From contig NZ_JACHEG010000001.1 in NCBI RefSeq assembly GCF_014201355.1, forward strand, positions 434,001-498,000: DNA of 64,000 nt, read 5' to 3'. The position numbers were made by a program, and so were the translations under genes. The notes below the pieces were generated by a model. The model made no database searches, had not been told where the DNA came from, and saw nothing but the letters and a program-made list of their open reading frames with translations. The DNA is from Aliirhizobium wenxiniae (GTDB taxonomy: Bacteria; Pseudomonadota; Alphaproteobacteria; Rhizobiales; Rhizobiaceae). Below, piece by piece: positions 17,083-26,678 of this stretch (positions are counted from its first letter, which is position 1; every line of letters begins with the position of its first letter).

Positions 17083-19188
17083 ATGCGCCCAGCCATACTC
17101 GATCCCCTCTTCGCTTCCGCCTCGTCGCTGCCCGGTGTCGGCCCCAAGATCGCCGACCTGATCGCGAAAGTGACCGGCCGCGAGGACGCCGAAGACTGCC
17201 GTGTCGTCGATCTTCTTTTCCACGCGCCCTTCTCGCTGATCGACCGGCGCAACCGCCCCGGCATCGCGCTGGCGCCTCAAGGGTCGATCGTCACCATCGA
17301 GGGACGTGTCGACCGCCACCAGCCGCCGGCGCGCGGCACCAACCAGCCCTACCGGGTATTCCTGCACGATGACACGGGCGAACTGGCGCTCACCTTTTTC
17401 CGTGCCAAGGGCGACTGGCTGTCGAAGTCACTGCCCATAGACGAACAGGTCATGGTCAGCGGCAAGGTCGACTGGTTCAACGGCCGCGCCTCCATGGTCC
17501 ACCCGGATTTCATGGTGAAGGTCTCCGAAGCGCAGAACCTGGCCCTTGTCGAACCCGTCTATCCGCTGACCGCAGGCCTGTCGCCGAAGACATTGCGCAA
17601 GGTCATCGAGGGTGCAGTAGAACGCCTGCCGGAATTTCCCGAATGGGCCGATGCGCCACTGACACAGAAGCAGAACTTTCCATCGGTCAGCGAAGCCTTC
17701 CGCAATCTGCACCACCCGGAAGACGAAAAGGATATCGACCCGAACGCCTCTTCGAGGCGCAGGCTCGCCTATGACGAGTTTTTGGCCGGTCAGGTCTCGC
17801 TGGCGCTGGTGCGCCAGAAGATCCGCAAGGTGCCAGGTCAACCGATCCGGGTTAAGGGCGATCTCGCCGCAAGCATCGTCTCGGCCCTGCCCTTCTCGTT
17901 GACACCCAGCCAGAAGGCCGCAATTGAGGACATAACCAAAGACATGGCCGGCGAAGACCGGATGCTGCGCCTGCTACAGGGCGATGTCGGTGCCGGCAAG
18001 ACGCTGGTGGCGCTACTCTCCATGGCGGCCGCCATCGAGGCCGGCGGCCAGGCAGTTCTGATGGCCCCGACTGAAATCCTCGCCCGACAGCATTTTTCGA
18101 CCATCTCGAAACTCGCAGGCGCCGCCGGCGTCAGTGTCGAACTCCTGACCGGCCGCACAAAGGGCCGCGAACGCGACGCGATCGTTGATCGCATCGCGTC
18201 GGGCGAAGCCCAGATCGTCATCGGCACCCATGCGCTGTTTCAGGATACGGTGAGCTACGCCAACCTGATGATGGCGGTGGTCGATGAACAGCATCGTTTC
18301 GGCGTCCACCAGCGCCTGCGCCTCACCGCCAAGGGCATTTCTCCGCATATGCTGGTGATGACCGCAACGCCAATCCCGCGCACGCTGGTGCTTGCCGCCT
18401 TTGGCGATATGGACGTTTCCAAACTCACCGAAAAGCCCGCCGGCCGCAAACCGATCCAGACCGTCACCGTTCCAACCGAGCGCATCGGCGACATCGTTAG
18501 CCGACTAAAAGGCGCCATAGCCGAGGGCAAGAAGGCCTACTGGATCTGCCCGCTGGTCGAAGAATCCGACGTCTCCGAACTGATGTCGGCGGAAGAACGT
18601 CACGCAGTCCTTGCCCGAGAACTCGGCGCGAAAAATGTCGGCCTCGTGCATGGGCGAATGGCGGGTCCGGAAAAGGACGCGGTGATGGCCGCCTTCAAGA
18701 ATGGCGAAATCCGCATGCTGGTCGCCACCACAGTCGTGGAAGTCGGCGTCGACGTGCCGGATGCGACGATCATGGTGATCGAACATGCAGAACGTTTCGG
18801 CCTTGCCCAGTTGCATCAGCTGCGCGGCCGGGTCGGCCGTGGCGACGAGGCGTCGACCTGCATTCTGCTCTACAAGGGACCGTTAAGCGAAACCGGCCAT
18901 GCGCGGCTATCGATCCTCCGCGACAGCGAGGACGGCTTCCTGATTGCGGAAGAAGATCTGAAACTGCGTGGCGAAGGTGAGCTTCTCGGCACCCGCCAAT
19001 CCGGCACGCCGGGTTTCCGCATTGCCAGCCTGGCGGCCCATGCCGATCTTCTGGAAATCGCCCGCAAGGACGCGACCTATCTGCTCGATCGCGACCCGGA
19101 CCTGACCAGCGAACGCGGTGAGGCTGTGCGGGTGCTGCTGTATCTGCACCGTCGCGACGAGGCGATCAGGTTTCTGCGGGCGGGATAA
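17083..19188 (+). CDS. recG: ATP-dependent DNA helicase RecG
   Basis: This 701-residue branched-DNA translocase rescues stalled forks. The N-terminal wedge/OB domain contains GIALAPQGSIVTIEGRVD. The motor has Walker A GDVGAGKTLVAL, the DEQH-type motif II (VVDEQHRFG), motif III MTATPIPRTL and motif VI HQLRGRVGRGDE; the C-terminal LRGEGELLGTRQSGTPGF is RecG-specific. Length is typical. It is divergent from sdhE-mfd, placing two repair motors back to back. Its last 23 nt overlap the 3' end of the convergent DUF502 gene. Confidence 0.97.
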   Translation: MRPAILDPLFASASSLPGVGPKIADLIAKVTGREDAEDCRVVDLLFHAPFSLIDRRNRPGIALAPQGSIVTIEGRVDRHQPPARGTNQPYRVFLHDDTGELALTFFRAKGDWLSKSLPIDEQVMVSGKVDWFNGRASMVHPDFMVKVSEAQNLALVEPVYPLTAGLSPKTLRKVIEGAVERLPEFPEWADAPLTQKQNFPSVSEAFRNLHHPEDEKDIDPNASSRRRLAYDEFLAGQVSLALVRQKIRKVPGQPIRVKGDLAASIVSALPFSLTPSQKAAIEDITKDMAGEDRMLRLLQGDVGAGKTLVALLSMAAAIEAGGQAVLMAPTEILARQHFSTISKLAGAAGVSVELLTGRTKGRERDAIVDRIASGEAQIVIGTHALFQDTVSYANLMMAVVDEQHRFGVHQRLRLTAKGISPHMLVMTATPIPRTLVLAAFGDMDVSKLTEKPAGRKPIQTVTVPTERIGDIVSRLKGAIAEGKKAYWICPLVEESDVSELMSAEERHAVLARELGAKNVGLVHGRMAGPEKDAVMAAFKNGEIRMLVATTVVEVGVDVPDATIMVIEHAERFGLAQLHQLRGRVGRGDEASTCILLYKGPLSETGHARLSILRDSEDGFLIAEEDLKLRGEGELLGTRQSGTPGFRIASLAAHADLLEIARKDATYLLDRDPDLTSERGEAVRVLLYLHRRDEAIRFLRAG

Positions 19189-19915
19189 CGGTGGTTTCTT
19201 CGCCACCCTTGCGGCGCGCCTTTGCTGCCTTCTTGCGCGGCGCAGGCAATGCCGGAACCACAGCTCCGCCCGGACTATAATCCGGCGCGATCAGGCCGCC
19301 GGAAATCAGCAACTTGGCGCCCTCTTCCGGCGTCATGTCGAGCATGATGATCTTGCTTTTCGGCACGAACATGAGGAAGCCTGCGGTCGGAACCGGTGTT
19401 GGCGGCATGAACACCGCGACCATCTCTTCGCCACTCTCGTTCAGCTTCGCCGCGATTTCACCTTGTGCGTCGCCCGCGATGAACACCAGCGCCCACATGC
19501 CGGGGCTTGGAAACTCGATCAGTCCGCATTTCTTGAACGAGGTGGACTGTTCGCGCAGGACGGTCTCGAAGATCTGCTTGATGCTCTTGTAGACACTGCG
19601 GATCAGCGGCATGCGATGCAGGATCGACTCACCGAAATTGACGATCGATCGGCCGATCAGGTTCTTGCCGAGAAAACCGACGATGGTGATGAACAGGACG
19701 GCGATGAGCAGTCCGGTGCCGGGGATCGTCACGTCGAAATAATATTGCGGGTTGTAGCGCTGCGGCAGATAGGGCGTCACCCAGCTGTCGGCCCAATCGA
19801 TGAAGGTGAAGGTCAACCAGACGGTAATCGCCAGCGGCGCGCAGATGATCAGACCGGTAAGGAAATTATTCCTGAGCCGACCCGCCATCGAAATGCGCTC
19901 GGGGCTTTCACTCAT
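19166..19915 (-). CDS. DUF502-family inner-membrane protein
   Basis: The 249-residue protein has two N-terminal TM helices (LTGLIICAPLAITVWLTFTFI and GTGLLIAVLFITIVGFLG) followed by the DUF502 core: SIYNx-type segment PLIRSVYKSIKQIFETV, then MFVPxx-like GFLMFVPKSKIIML and an acidic/basic C-terminal tail. Function is not established for the family. It is the last gene of a probable glmU-glmS-DUF502 minus-strand run, 114 nt after glmS. The 3' end overlaps recG on the opposite strand by 23 nt. Confidence 0.85.
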   Translation of the reverse strand: MSESPERISMAGRLRNNFLTGLIICAPLAITVWLTFTFIDWADSWVTPYLPQRYNPQYYFDVTIPGTGLLIAVLFITIVGFLGKNLIGRSIVNFGESILHRMPLIRSVYKSIKQIFETVLREQSTSFKKCGLIEFPSPGMWALVFIAGDAQGEIAAKLNESGEEMVAVFMPPTPVPTAGFLMFVPKSKIIMLDMTPEEGAKLLISGGLIAPDYSPGGAVVPALPAPRKKAAKARRKGGEETTVIPPAET

Positions 19916-20029
19916 CTGATCTTCCTAGGAAATTTCGGCCCGAATCATGATTGGGCATTGCCGCATCGATATGACGCGACAATGCAGGATGGTTTGCTGC
20001 GATGCAAGGAAACCCTTAAATCACCGACA

Positions 20030-21856
20030 TCACTCAACTGTGACGGACTTGGCAAGGTTCCGCGGCTGGTCCACATCGGTGCCCATGAACACGGCCGTGT
20101 GATAGGCGAGTAACTGGATCGGCAGCGAGAATATCATCGGCGCGATAATCTCGTCGACATTCGGCAGCGTGATCGTCGCCATGGTTTCGAGCTTGGAGGC
20201 AGCCGCCCCCTTCTCGTCGGTGATGAAGATGATCTTGCCGCCGCGGGCCGCCACTTCCTGCATGTTCGATACCGTCTTTTCGAAGAACCGGTCATGCGGG
20301 GCAATGACGATGACAGGCATATGCTCGTCGATCAGCGCGATCGGCCCATGCTTCAACTCACCGGCCGCATACCCTTCGGCATGGATATAGGAAATTTCCT
20401 TGAGCTTCAGAGCGCCTTCCATGGCAAGCGGAAAACTGGTTCCGCGGCCAAGATAAAGCACGTCCTTGAAACGCGACAGATCGCGCGACAAAGTTTCGAT
20501 CACCGGCTGGATCTCGTTCAGCACCTTGCTCATGATCCGTGGCATCTCGGCGAGATGTTTGACCATCGCCTTTTCTTCGGCCTCGGAGACGGTGCCCCGT
20601 GCACGACCGGCGGCAATTGAAAGGCTGGCGAGCACGGCCAGCTGGCAGGTGAATGCCTTGGTCGAGGCAACACCGATTTCGGGGCCTGCGAGGATCGGGA
20701 AGATCGCATCGGATTCCCGCGCAATCGTCGATTCGCGCACATTGACGATCGCGCCGATCTTCAGCCCCTCATCTTTGCAATAGCGCAGCGAGGCAAGCGT
20801 GTCGGCCGTTTCGCCCGATTGCGAGATGAACAGTGCGGCCTGCGTCGGCGACAGCGGCAGTTCGCGATAGCGGAACTCTGATGCCACGTCGATCTCGACC
20901 GGCAGTCGGGCATAACGCTCGAACCAGTATTTGCCGACGAGGCCGGCGAGATAGGCCGTGCCGCAGGCGGAAATCGCAAGGCCCGACAGTTTTGAGAAGT
21001 CGATCGCCTTATCCGTGGACTTCACCGTGTGGTTGGCGAAATCGATGTAATGGCCGAGCGCATGGGAAATGATCTCCGGCTGCTCGTAGATTTCCTTCTC
21101 CATGAAATGCCGATGATTGCCCTTGTCGACCATGAAGGCAGTCGCCTGGGAAATCTGGCTTTTGCGGCTGACCGGACGGCCCTGGTAATCCATCACCTCG
21201 AGACGGTCATGGGTGATGATGGCGCAGTCGCCATCGACCAGATAGGTGATCTCGTTGGTGAACGGCGACAGCGCGATCGCATCCGAGCCGAGGAACATTT
21301 CGCCCTTGCCGTGACCGATCGCCAGCGGCGGTCCGAAACGGGCCGACAGGATCGTGCCCGGATCGTCCTGAAACATCACGACGAGAGCATAGGCGCCGGA
21401 GACGCGGTTGAGCATGGCGAGCATCGCCTCGCGATGCCCCATGCCTTCGCGCGTGTATTTGGCGAGCAGGTGAGCAACGACTTCCGTATCCGTCTGGCTG
21501 GTGAAGATCGCGCCGTCCGCGATCAACTCGTCCTTCAGCTCGGAAAAATTCTCGATAATTCCGTTATGGACGACCGCCACACCGTCGACGAAATGCGGGT
21601 GGGCATTCACCTCGTTCGGCACGCCATGGGTCGCCCAGCGCGTATGTGCGATACCGATCGTCCCCGGCAGCGGTTCGCCATCGAGCTTCTTTTCCAGATT
21701 GAACAGCTTGCCTTCCGCGCGACGACGGTCGAGCCTGCCCTCATGGATCGTCGCAACACCGGCGGAATCATAACCGCGATATTCAAGCCTGCGCAGCGCA
21801 TCCACCAGACGCGCAGCCACCGGCTCTCGACCAACGATCCCAACAATTCCGCACAT
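20030..21856 (-). CDS. glmS: Glucosamine-6-phosphate synthase GlmS
   Basis: The 608-residue enzyme converts fructose-6-phosphate and glutamine to glucosamine-6-phosphate, the first step to UDP-GlcNAc. Starting at 21856 exposes the N-terminal nucleophile Cys2 (MCGIVGIVG), which is required for the glutaminase domain; the frame extends to 21934 but would bury it. The EYRGYDSAG and HTRWATHG motifs of the Ntn-type domain and two SIS isomerase domains (ISQSGETADTLASL; HAEGYAAGELKHGP) follow. AAAGG precedes the ATG. It is 123 nt downstream of glmU. No glmS ribozyme is expected or seen in this lineage. Confidence 0.97.
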   Translation of the reverse strand: MCGIVGIVGREPVAARLVDALRRLEYRGYDSAGVATIHEGRLDRRRAEGKLFNLEKKLDGEPLPGTIGIAHTRWATHGVPNEVNAHPHFVDGVAVVHNGIIENFSELKDELIADGAIFTSQTDTEVVAHLLAKYTREGMGHREAMLAMLNRVSGAYALVVMFQDDPGTILSARFGPPLAIGHGKGEMFLGSDAIALSPFTNEITYLVDGDCAIITHDRLEVMDYQGRPVSRKSQISQATAFMVDKGNHRHFMEKEIYEQPEIISHALGHYIDFANHTVKSTDKAIDFSKLSGLAISACGTAYLAGLVGKYWFERYARLPVEIDVASEFRYRELPLSPTQAALFISQSGETADTLASLRYCKDEGLKIGAIVNVRESTIARESDAIFPILAGPEIGVASTKAFTCQLAVLASLSIAAGRARGTVSEAEEKAMVKHLAEMPRIMSKVLNEIQPVIETLSRDLSRFKDVLYLGRGTSFPLAMEGALKLKEISYIHAEGYAAGELKHGPIALIDEHMPVIVIAPHDRFFEKTVSNMQEVAARGGKIIFITDEKGAAASKLETMATITLPNVDEIIAPMIFSLPIQLLAYHTAVFMGTDVDQPRNLAKSVTVE

Positions 21857-21979
21857 GCAAAAAACCTTTCGATAAATCAGCTGGACGCAAGTCCTAGACG
21901 ATTGCTGCACTTGCGCAATCGCCGCATTCGTCACTTTCGGTATCGGCGCGTAATGCGCCGCAACTCTTCGTTCCTGGCC

Positions 21980-23341
21980 CTATTTCCCGGCCTTCTTGGC
22001 GGCCTTGATCGCCAGCGCCCGTTCGCGGATGACCTTTGCCCGCTCGGGCTTTACTTCCTGTCTCGCCCGCCCCAGCGCCAGGGCGTCTGCCGGAACGTCT
22101 TCGGTAATCACGCTACCCGACGCAACATAAGCGCCGTCACCAATCGAGACGGGTGCCACGAGTGATGAATTGGAACCGACAAAACTGTTTGCGCCGATTA
22201 CCGTCTGGTGCTTGTTCACGCCGTCATAGTTGCAGGTGATCGTACCGGCGCCGATATTGGCATGGGCGCCGACTATGGCATCGCCGATATAGGTGAGATG
22301 GTTGACCTTGGCACCCTCACCCACCTTGCCGTTCTTTACCTCGCAGAAATTGCCGACCTTGGAACCTTCGGCCAGATCAGCGCCCGGACGAAGCCGCGCG
22401 AACGGGCCGACGGTTGCGCCGGCGCTCACATGGGCGCCCTCGATATGCGAGAAGGCGTGGATCACCGCACCGCCATCGATCGTCACCCCGGGACCGAAGA
22501 TGACATTCGGCTCGATCAGCGCGTCCTGGCCGATCTGCGTATCGAAGGAGAGGAACACGGTTTCCGGTGCAATCATCGAAACGCCGGAGACCATCAGCTC
22601 GTGACGGCGGCGCTCCTGCCAGAGTTTTTCGATGACCGCCAGTTCGGCGCGGTTGTTGCAGCCGGTGAGTTCCGTTTCCGGCGCATCGACCGCGACCACC
22701 TTGCCACCTTCGGCACGGGCGATCTCGACGAGGTCGGTGAGGTAATATTCGCCCTTGGCATTGTTGTTGCCGATCTTGTCGAGCAGCGAAAGCGCCTTCT
22801 GCCCCTTGATTGCCATCAGACCGCTATTGCACCAGGTGACCTTGCGCTCCTCGTCCGTCGCATCCTTTTCTTCGCGGATGGCGACGAGTTCGCCGTTCTC
22901 GACCAGCAACCGGCCGTAGCCGAACGGCTTGTCGGTATGAAAACCGATGACGACGACATCGGCGCCCTCCGCCAGTTTTTCACGCGCGGCAACAAAGGGG
23001 GCGGCTGTGATCAGCGGCACGTCTCCATAGGCGACGAGAACATCGTCGAAACCTTCAGCAATCGCCTCACGGGCGGCAAGCACCGCATGGCCGGTTCCGA
23101 GCCGCTCGGTCTGCAGAAAGCTCTTCACCGAAACCCCGTCGAGCGAGCCGGCCTTGGCGACCTTTTCGGCATCGCGGCCGACGACCAGCGCCGCATTCGT
23201 CATTCCCGCCGAAGCGATAGCCGCCATCACATGCGCGATCATCGGGCGGTTTGCGACCGGATGCAGCACTTTCGACATCGATGACTTCATCCGCGTGCTG
23301 TCGCCCGCAGCGAGAATGACGGCAAGGCAGGAACGGCTCAT
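21980..23341 (-). CDS. glmU: Bifunctional N-acetyltransferase/uridyltransferase GlmU
   Basis: This 453-residue enzyme acetylates glucosamine-1-phosphate and then couples it to UTP, giving UDP-GlcNAc for peptidoglycan and lipid A. The N-terminal pyrophosphorylase has [20 protein letters not shown] (Rossmann/UTP loop) and YGDVPL. The C-terminal left-handed beta-helix has repeated hexapeptides, [25 protein letters not shown] and the catalytic NYDG region. GGAG precedes the ATG. It is upstream of glmS, so both committed UDP-GlcNAc genes are together. Confidence 0.97.
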   Translation of the reverse strand: MSRSCLAVILAAGDSTRMKSSMSKVLHPVANRPMIAHVMAAIASAGMTNAALVVGRDAEKVAKAGSLDGVSVKSFLQTERLGTGHAVLAAREAIAEGFDDVLVAYGDVPLITAAPFVAAREKLAEGADVVVIGFHTDKPFGYGRLLVENGELVAIREEKDATDEERKVTWCNSGLMAIKGQKALSLLDKIGNNNAKGEYYLTDLVEIARAEGGKVVAVDAPETELTGCNNRAELAVIEKLWQERRRHELMVSGVSMIAPETVFLSFDTQIGQDALIEPNVIFGPGVTIDGGAVIHAFSHIEGAHVSAGATVGPFARLRPGADLAEGSKVGNFCEVKNGKVGEGAKVNHLTYIGDAIVGAHANIGAGTITCNYDGVNKHQTVIGANSFVGSNSSLVAPVSIGDGAYVASGSVITEDVPADALALGRARQEVKPERAKVIRERALAIKAAKKAGK

Positions 23342-23432
23342 TTAGGGAATCTCCTTCGGCATTTGCTCGCTGTTTAGCAGCAACAATCTTGCAGGGCGAT
23401 AAACGGCTTGTGTCTCAACGACATAAAAAGAA

Positions 23433-23460
23433 AGGGCGCCCGAAGACGCCCTCATTTTTT
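23433..23460. terminator. Terminator of the BMP-family ABC operon
   Basis: AGGGCG / CGCCCT with an 8-nt loop is followed on the minus strand by TTCTTTTT and on the plus strand by CATTTTTT. It sits between the binding-protein stop and glmU, so its main job is to end the minus-strand ABC transporter transcript. Confidence 0.75.
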
Positions 23461-23548
23461 GCTCGCAAGCCCCTCGCTTTGGCTCGGGGCGTTCGTCGCT
23501 GCAATCGATTCACTGGATCGATTGCTCCTGCTTATGCAGGACCGCGCC

Positions 23549-24622
23549 TCACTTCGGCAGCTTGTCGTCCACGCCTTCGATGTAGAAGTTCATGCCGAGC
23601 AGAACGCCGTCTTCAGCCTTTTCGCCGGCCTTCAGCCATTCGGAACCGTCCTGCTTGTTGATCGGGCCGGTGAACGGATGCAGTTCGCCCGACTTGATCT
23701 TGGCTTCGGTCTCTTCCGCCATCGCCTTCACGTCGTCCGGCATGTTGGTGTAGGGAGCCATGGTCAGGATGCCGTCCTTCAGGCCGTCCCAGATCTGCTC
23801 AGACTTCCACGAACCGTCGAGAACGGCCTTGGTGCGCTTGATGTAATAGGCGCCCCAGGTGTCGACGATTGCCGTCAGCTGCGTCTTCGGGCCGGCCGCG
23901 ATCATGTCGGAAGCCTGTCCGAAGGCGACAATGCCGCGCTCTGCAGCAACCTGCATCGGAGCGGTCGTGTCGGTGTGTTGGGTGAGGATATCGACGCCCT
24001 GGTCGATCAGCGCCTTGGCGGCGTCGGCTTCCTTGCCCGGGTCGAACCAGGTATTGGCCCAGACGACCTTGAGCTTGAATTCCGGATTGACCGACTTCGC
24101 GCCCAGTTCGAAGGCGTTGATGCCCATGACGACTTCAGGAATCGGGAAGGAGGCGATGTAGCCGGCTACGCCCTTCTTCGACATCTTGGCGGCAATCTGG
24201 CCCTGGATGTAGCGGCCTTCGTAGAAACGGGAGTTGTAGGTGGCGAGGTTTTCAGCTGCCTTGAAACCGGTCGCGTGCTCGAACTTCACATTCGGGAATT
24301 TCGCGGCAACCTTGACCGTCGCGTCCATGAAGCCGAACGAGGTCGTGTAGATCAGGGCGCAGCCGGAGCGAGCCATGCGCTCGATGGCGCGCTCCGCATC
24401 CGGGCCTTCCGGCACGCTTTCGAGGAACGGCGTCTCGATCTTGTCGTCGAGAGCCTTCTGCAGCGCCTGGCGACCGATGTCGTGCGCCTGCGTCCAGCCA
24501 CCGTCGGTCTTGGAACCGACATAGATGAAGCAAATCTTCTTCTTTTCCTGAGCAGACGCGCTACCGGCAAAACCGCCGAGCACGGCGGCTGTGGCAGCCA
24601 GCGCAATGATTAGTTTTTTCAT
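23549..24622 (-). CDS. BMP-family ABC transporter substrate-binding protein (nucleoside type)
   Basis: The 357-residue periplasmic protein has a signal peptide (MKKLIIALAATAAVLGGFAGSASA) and the BMP/Med family core: ICFIYVGSKTDGGWTQAHDIG, VKFEHATGF, AAKMSKKGVAGYIASFPIPEV and VDILTQHTDT. BMP proteins of this ABC class bind nucleosides or related purine compounds. The start at 24622 has GAGG 7 nt upstream; the frame extends to 24667 but overlaps the upstream junction. It is the last gene of a four-gene importer operon and is followed by a terminator. Confidence 0.92.
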   Translation of the reverse strand: MKKLIIALAATAAVLGGFAGSASAQEKKKICFIYVGSKTDGGWTQAHDIGRQALQKALDDKIETPFLESVPEGPDAERAIERMARSGCALIYTTSFGFMDATVKVAAKFPNVKFEHATGFKAAENLATYNSRFYEGRYIQGQIAAKMSKKGVAGYIASFPIPEVVMGINAFELGAKSVNPEFKLKVVWANTWFDPGKEADAAKALIDQGVDILTQHTDTTAPMQVAAERGIVAFGQASDMIAAGPKTQLTAIVDTWGAYYIKRTKAVLDGSWKSEQIWDGLKDGILTMAPYTNMPDDVKAMAEETEAKIKSGELHPFTGPINKQDGSEWLKAGEKAEDGVLLGMNFYIEGVDDKLPK

Positions 24623-24663
24623 TTTCCAACCTCTGATGGAGTATGACATGAACGTTAACGTGG

Positions 24664-25590
24664 TCACCGATCGGGGACAAATGGTTTTCCGAGAGATGCC
24701 GGCGTATTGATGAGCGTCGTGCGGCGATTATGCGAAATGATGATCAGCACGACAATAGTTGCGACATAAGGCAATGCGGAGAGAAGCTGCGACGGAATGG
24801 CGATCCCGCCACTCTGCGCCAAAAGCTGCGCATGCAATTGTCCGATGCCCACGGCACCGAAAAGATAACCGCCGGCGAGAACCCTGAGCGGCCGCCAGGA
24901 TGCGAAGACGACGAGCGCCAGCGCGATCCAGCCACGACCGGCCGTCATGTTCTCCACCCATTGCGGCGTGTAGACCAGAGAGAGCTGTGCGCCTGCAAGA
25001 CCGGCACAGGCTCCGCCGAACAGGACGGCGAGATAACGTGTGCGAACCACGTTGATCCCGAGCGCGTGCGCCGAGCCGTGACTGTCGCCGATCGCCCGCA
25101 TTTTCAGGCCTGCGCGGCTCTTGAACAGGAACCAGCTGATACCGAAGACCAGCGCCACCGACATGTAGAAGATCAAGTCCTGCGAAAACAGCACGCGTCC
25201 GAAGAACGGAATATCGGAGAGCAGCGGAATGACGATCGGCTGCAGGCGAACACCCGGCATGCCGACAAAGGCCTCACCGATCTGGCCCGAAAGACCAAGG
25301 CCGAGGATCGTCAGCGCCAGACCGGTCGCCACCTGATTGGCAACGAGCGTCAGCGTCAGGAACCCGAAGAGCAGCGAGAAAATGCCGCCGCCGACGATGC
25401 CACCGAGAATGCCGAGATAGGCGGAACCGGTCAGTTGCGCTGTCGCGAACGCGGCAACCGCACCCATGATCATCATGCCTTCGACGCCGAGATTGAGCAC
25501 ACCCGATCGCTCAGTCACCAGTTCGCCGAGAGCGGCAATGACCAGCGGTGTCGATGCGGTGATGACTGTCAGAAGGATAGCTTCGAACAT
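24664..25590 (-). CDS. ABC transporter permease of the BMP-linked importer (second permease)
   Basis: The 308-residue membrane protein belongs to the branched-chain/ribose-type permease family (BPD_transp_2). The EAA-like region RAIGDSHGSAHALGINVVRTRYLAVLFGG and GERSGVLNLGVEGMMIMGA-type segment (here TERSGVLNLGVEGMMIMGAV) are characteristic of nucleoside/BMP systems. About eight to ten TM segments are visible. Its ATG shares a base with the stop of the upstream permease (TGATG), so the two are coupled. The binding-protein gene follows after 41 nt. Confidence 0.92.
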   Translation of the reverse strand: MFEAILLTVITASTPLVIAALGELVTERSGVLNLGVEGMMIMGAVAAFATAQLTGSAYLGILGGIVGGGIFSLLFGFLTLTLVANQVATGLALTILGLGLSGQIGEAFVGMPGVRLQPIVIPLLSDIPFFGRVLFSQDLIFYMSVALVFGISWFLFKSRAGLKMRAIGDSHGSAHALGINVVRTRYLAVLFGGACAGLAGAQLSLVYTPQWVENMTAGRGWIALALVVFASWRPLRVLAGGYLFGAVGIGQLHAQLLAQSGGIAIPSQLLSALPYVATIVVLIIISHNRRTTLINTPASLGKPFVPDR

Positions 25591-26678
25591 CAGCTTTTTC
25601 CTTCCTGAGCGGCGGATGGATTGAGGATCAGGCGGATCCGGTAATGGATCAGCGTATCGCAGGACAATACGAAGAACAGGATCAAGCCCTGGAAGACACG
25701 ACTGACCTTGTCGGAAATGCCAAGCGAAAGCTGCGCCGCCTCACCGCCCAGATAGGTGAGCGCCAGCACGAAACCCGAGGCGATGATACCGAGCGGATTG
25801 AGCCTTCCGAGAAACGCGACAATGATCGCGGTAAACCCGTAGCCCGGCGAGATCACCGGCTGCACATGGCCGATCGAACCGGAGACTTCCGAAATCCCGG
25901 CAAGCCCGGCGAGTGCGCCTGAAAGCAGCATCGAGAACCACACCATCTTGCGCGCCGAAAAACCGGCGAACCGCCCTGCCCGCTCCGACTGGCCGAGAAC
26001 CGAAACCTGAAAGCCCTTCAGCATGAAGCGCATCATGAACCACAGCGCCAAGGCTGCGATGAGCGCAAAGACGATGCCCAGATGCGCGCGACCCGAATCG
26101 AGGATTTCCGGCAGAACCGCTTCCGGCTGGAAACTCTTGGTCTGCGGGAAATTATAACCCTGCGGATCACGCCAGGGGCCGCGCACCAGCCAGTCGAGGA
26201 ACAACTGCGCGATATAGACCAGCATCAGGCTGGTCAGAATCTCGTTTGTGTTGAACCGCGTCTTCAGAAGCGCCGGAATGCCCGCATAAAGCGCCCCACC
26301 GATCATTCCCATGATCAACATCAGCGGCAGGATCAGCGGCGAATGCCATTCGGGGTTCAACACCGGCAGGATCGAACCGGTGATCGCACCGATGGTGAAC
26401 TGCCCTTCCGCGCCGATATTCCAGTTGTTCGACCTGAAACAGACCGACAGACCGACCGCGATCAAAATCAGCGGTGCCGCCTTGATCGCCAGTTCATGAA
26501 GCGACCAGACGTCGAGCAGCGGCTCGACGAAATAGATGTAGAGCGAGTTGAGCGGGCTTTTGCCCAGAAGACCGAACATGATTGCGCCGGCAATCAGCGT
26601 CAGCGCCAGCGCCAGAAGCGGCGACAGGACCGAAAAGAGCACAGATGTGTTGCCGCGTTTCTGAAGCTCAATGCGCAT
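25590..26678 (-). CDS. ABC transporter permease of the BMP-linked importer (first permease)
   Basis: The 362-residue permease pairs with the next gene's product to form the membrane channel. IAVGLSVCFRSNNWNIGAEGQFTIGA and ILTSLMLVYIAQLFLDWLVRGPWRDPQGYNFPQTK are typical of the longer permease in nucleoside BMP importers. The ATG at 26678 has GGAGG 6 nt upstream and overlaps the ATPase gene by 11 nt. A longer frame to 26738 would run deep into the ATPase gene and was not chosen. Confidence 0.92.
   Translation of the reverse strand: MRIELQKRGNTSVLFSVLSPLLALALTLIAGAIMFGLLGKSPLNSLYIYFVEPLLDVWSLHELAIKAAPLILIAVGLSVCFRSNNWNIGAEGQFTIGAITGSILPVLNPEWHSPLILPLMLIMGMIGGALYAGIPALLKTRFNTNEILTSLMLVYIAQLFLDWLVRGPWRDPQGYNFPQTKSFQPEAVLPEILDSGRAHLGIVFALIAALALWFMMRFMLKGFQVSVLGQSERAGRFAGFSARKMVWFSMLLSGALAGLAGISEVSGSIGHVQPVISPGYGFTAIIVAFLGRLNPLGIIASGFVLALTYLGGEAAQLSLGISDKVSRVFQGLILFFVLSCDTLIHYRIRLILNPSAAQEGKS

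Noticed and set aside
20030-21934. Longer 634-residue GlmS
   Set aside because: Only the start at 21856 leaves Cys2 as the N-terminal nucleophile after Met removal.
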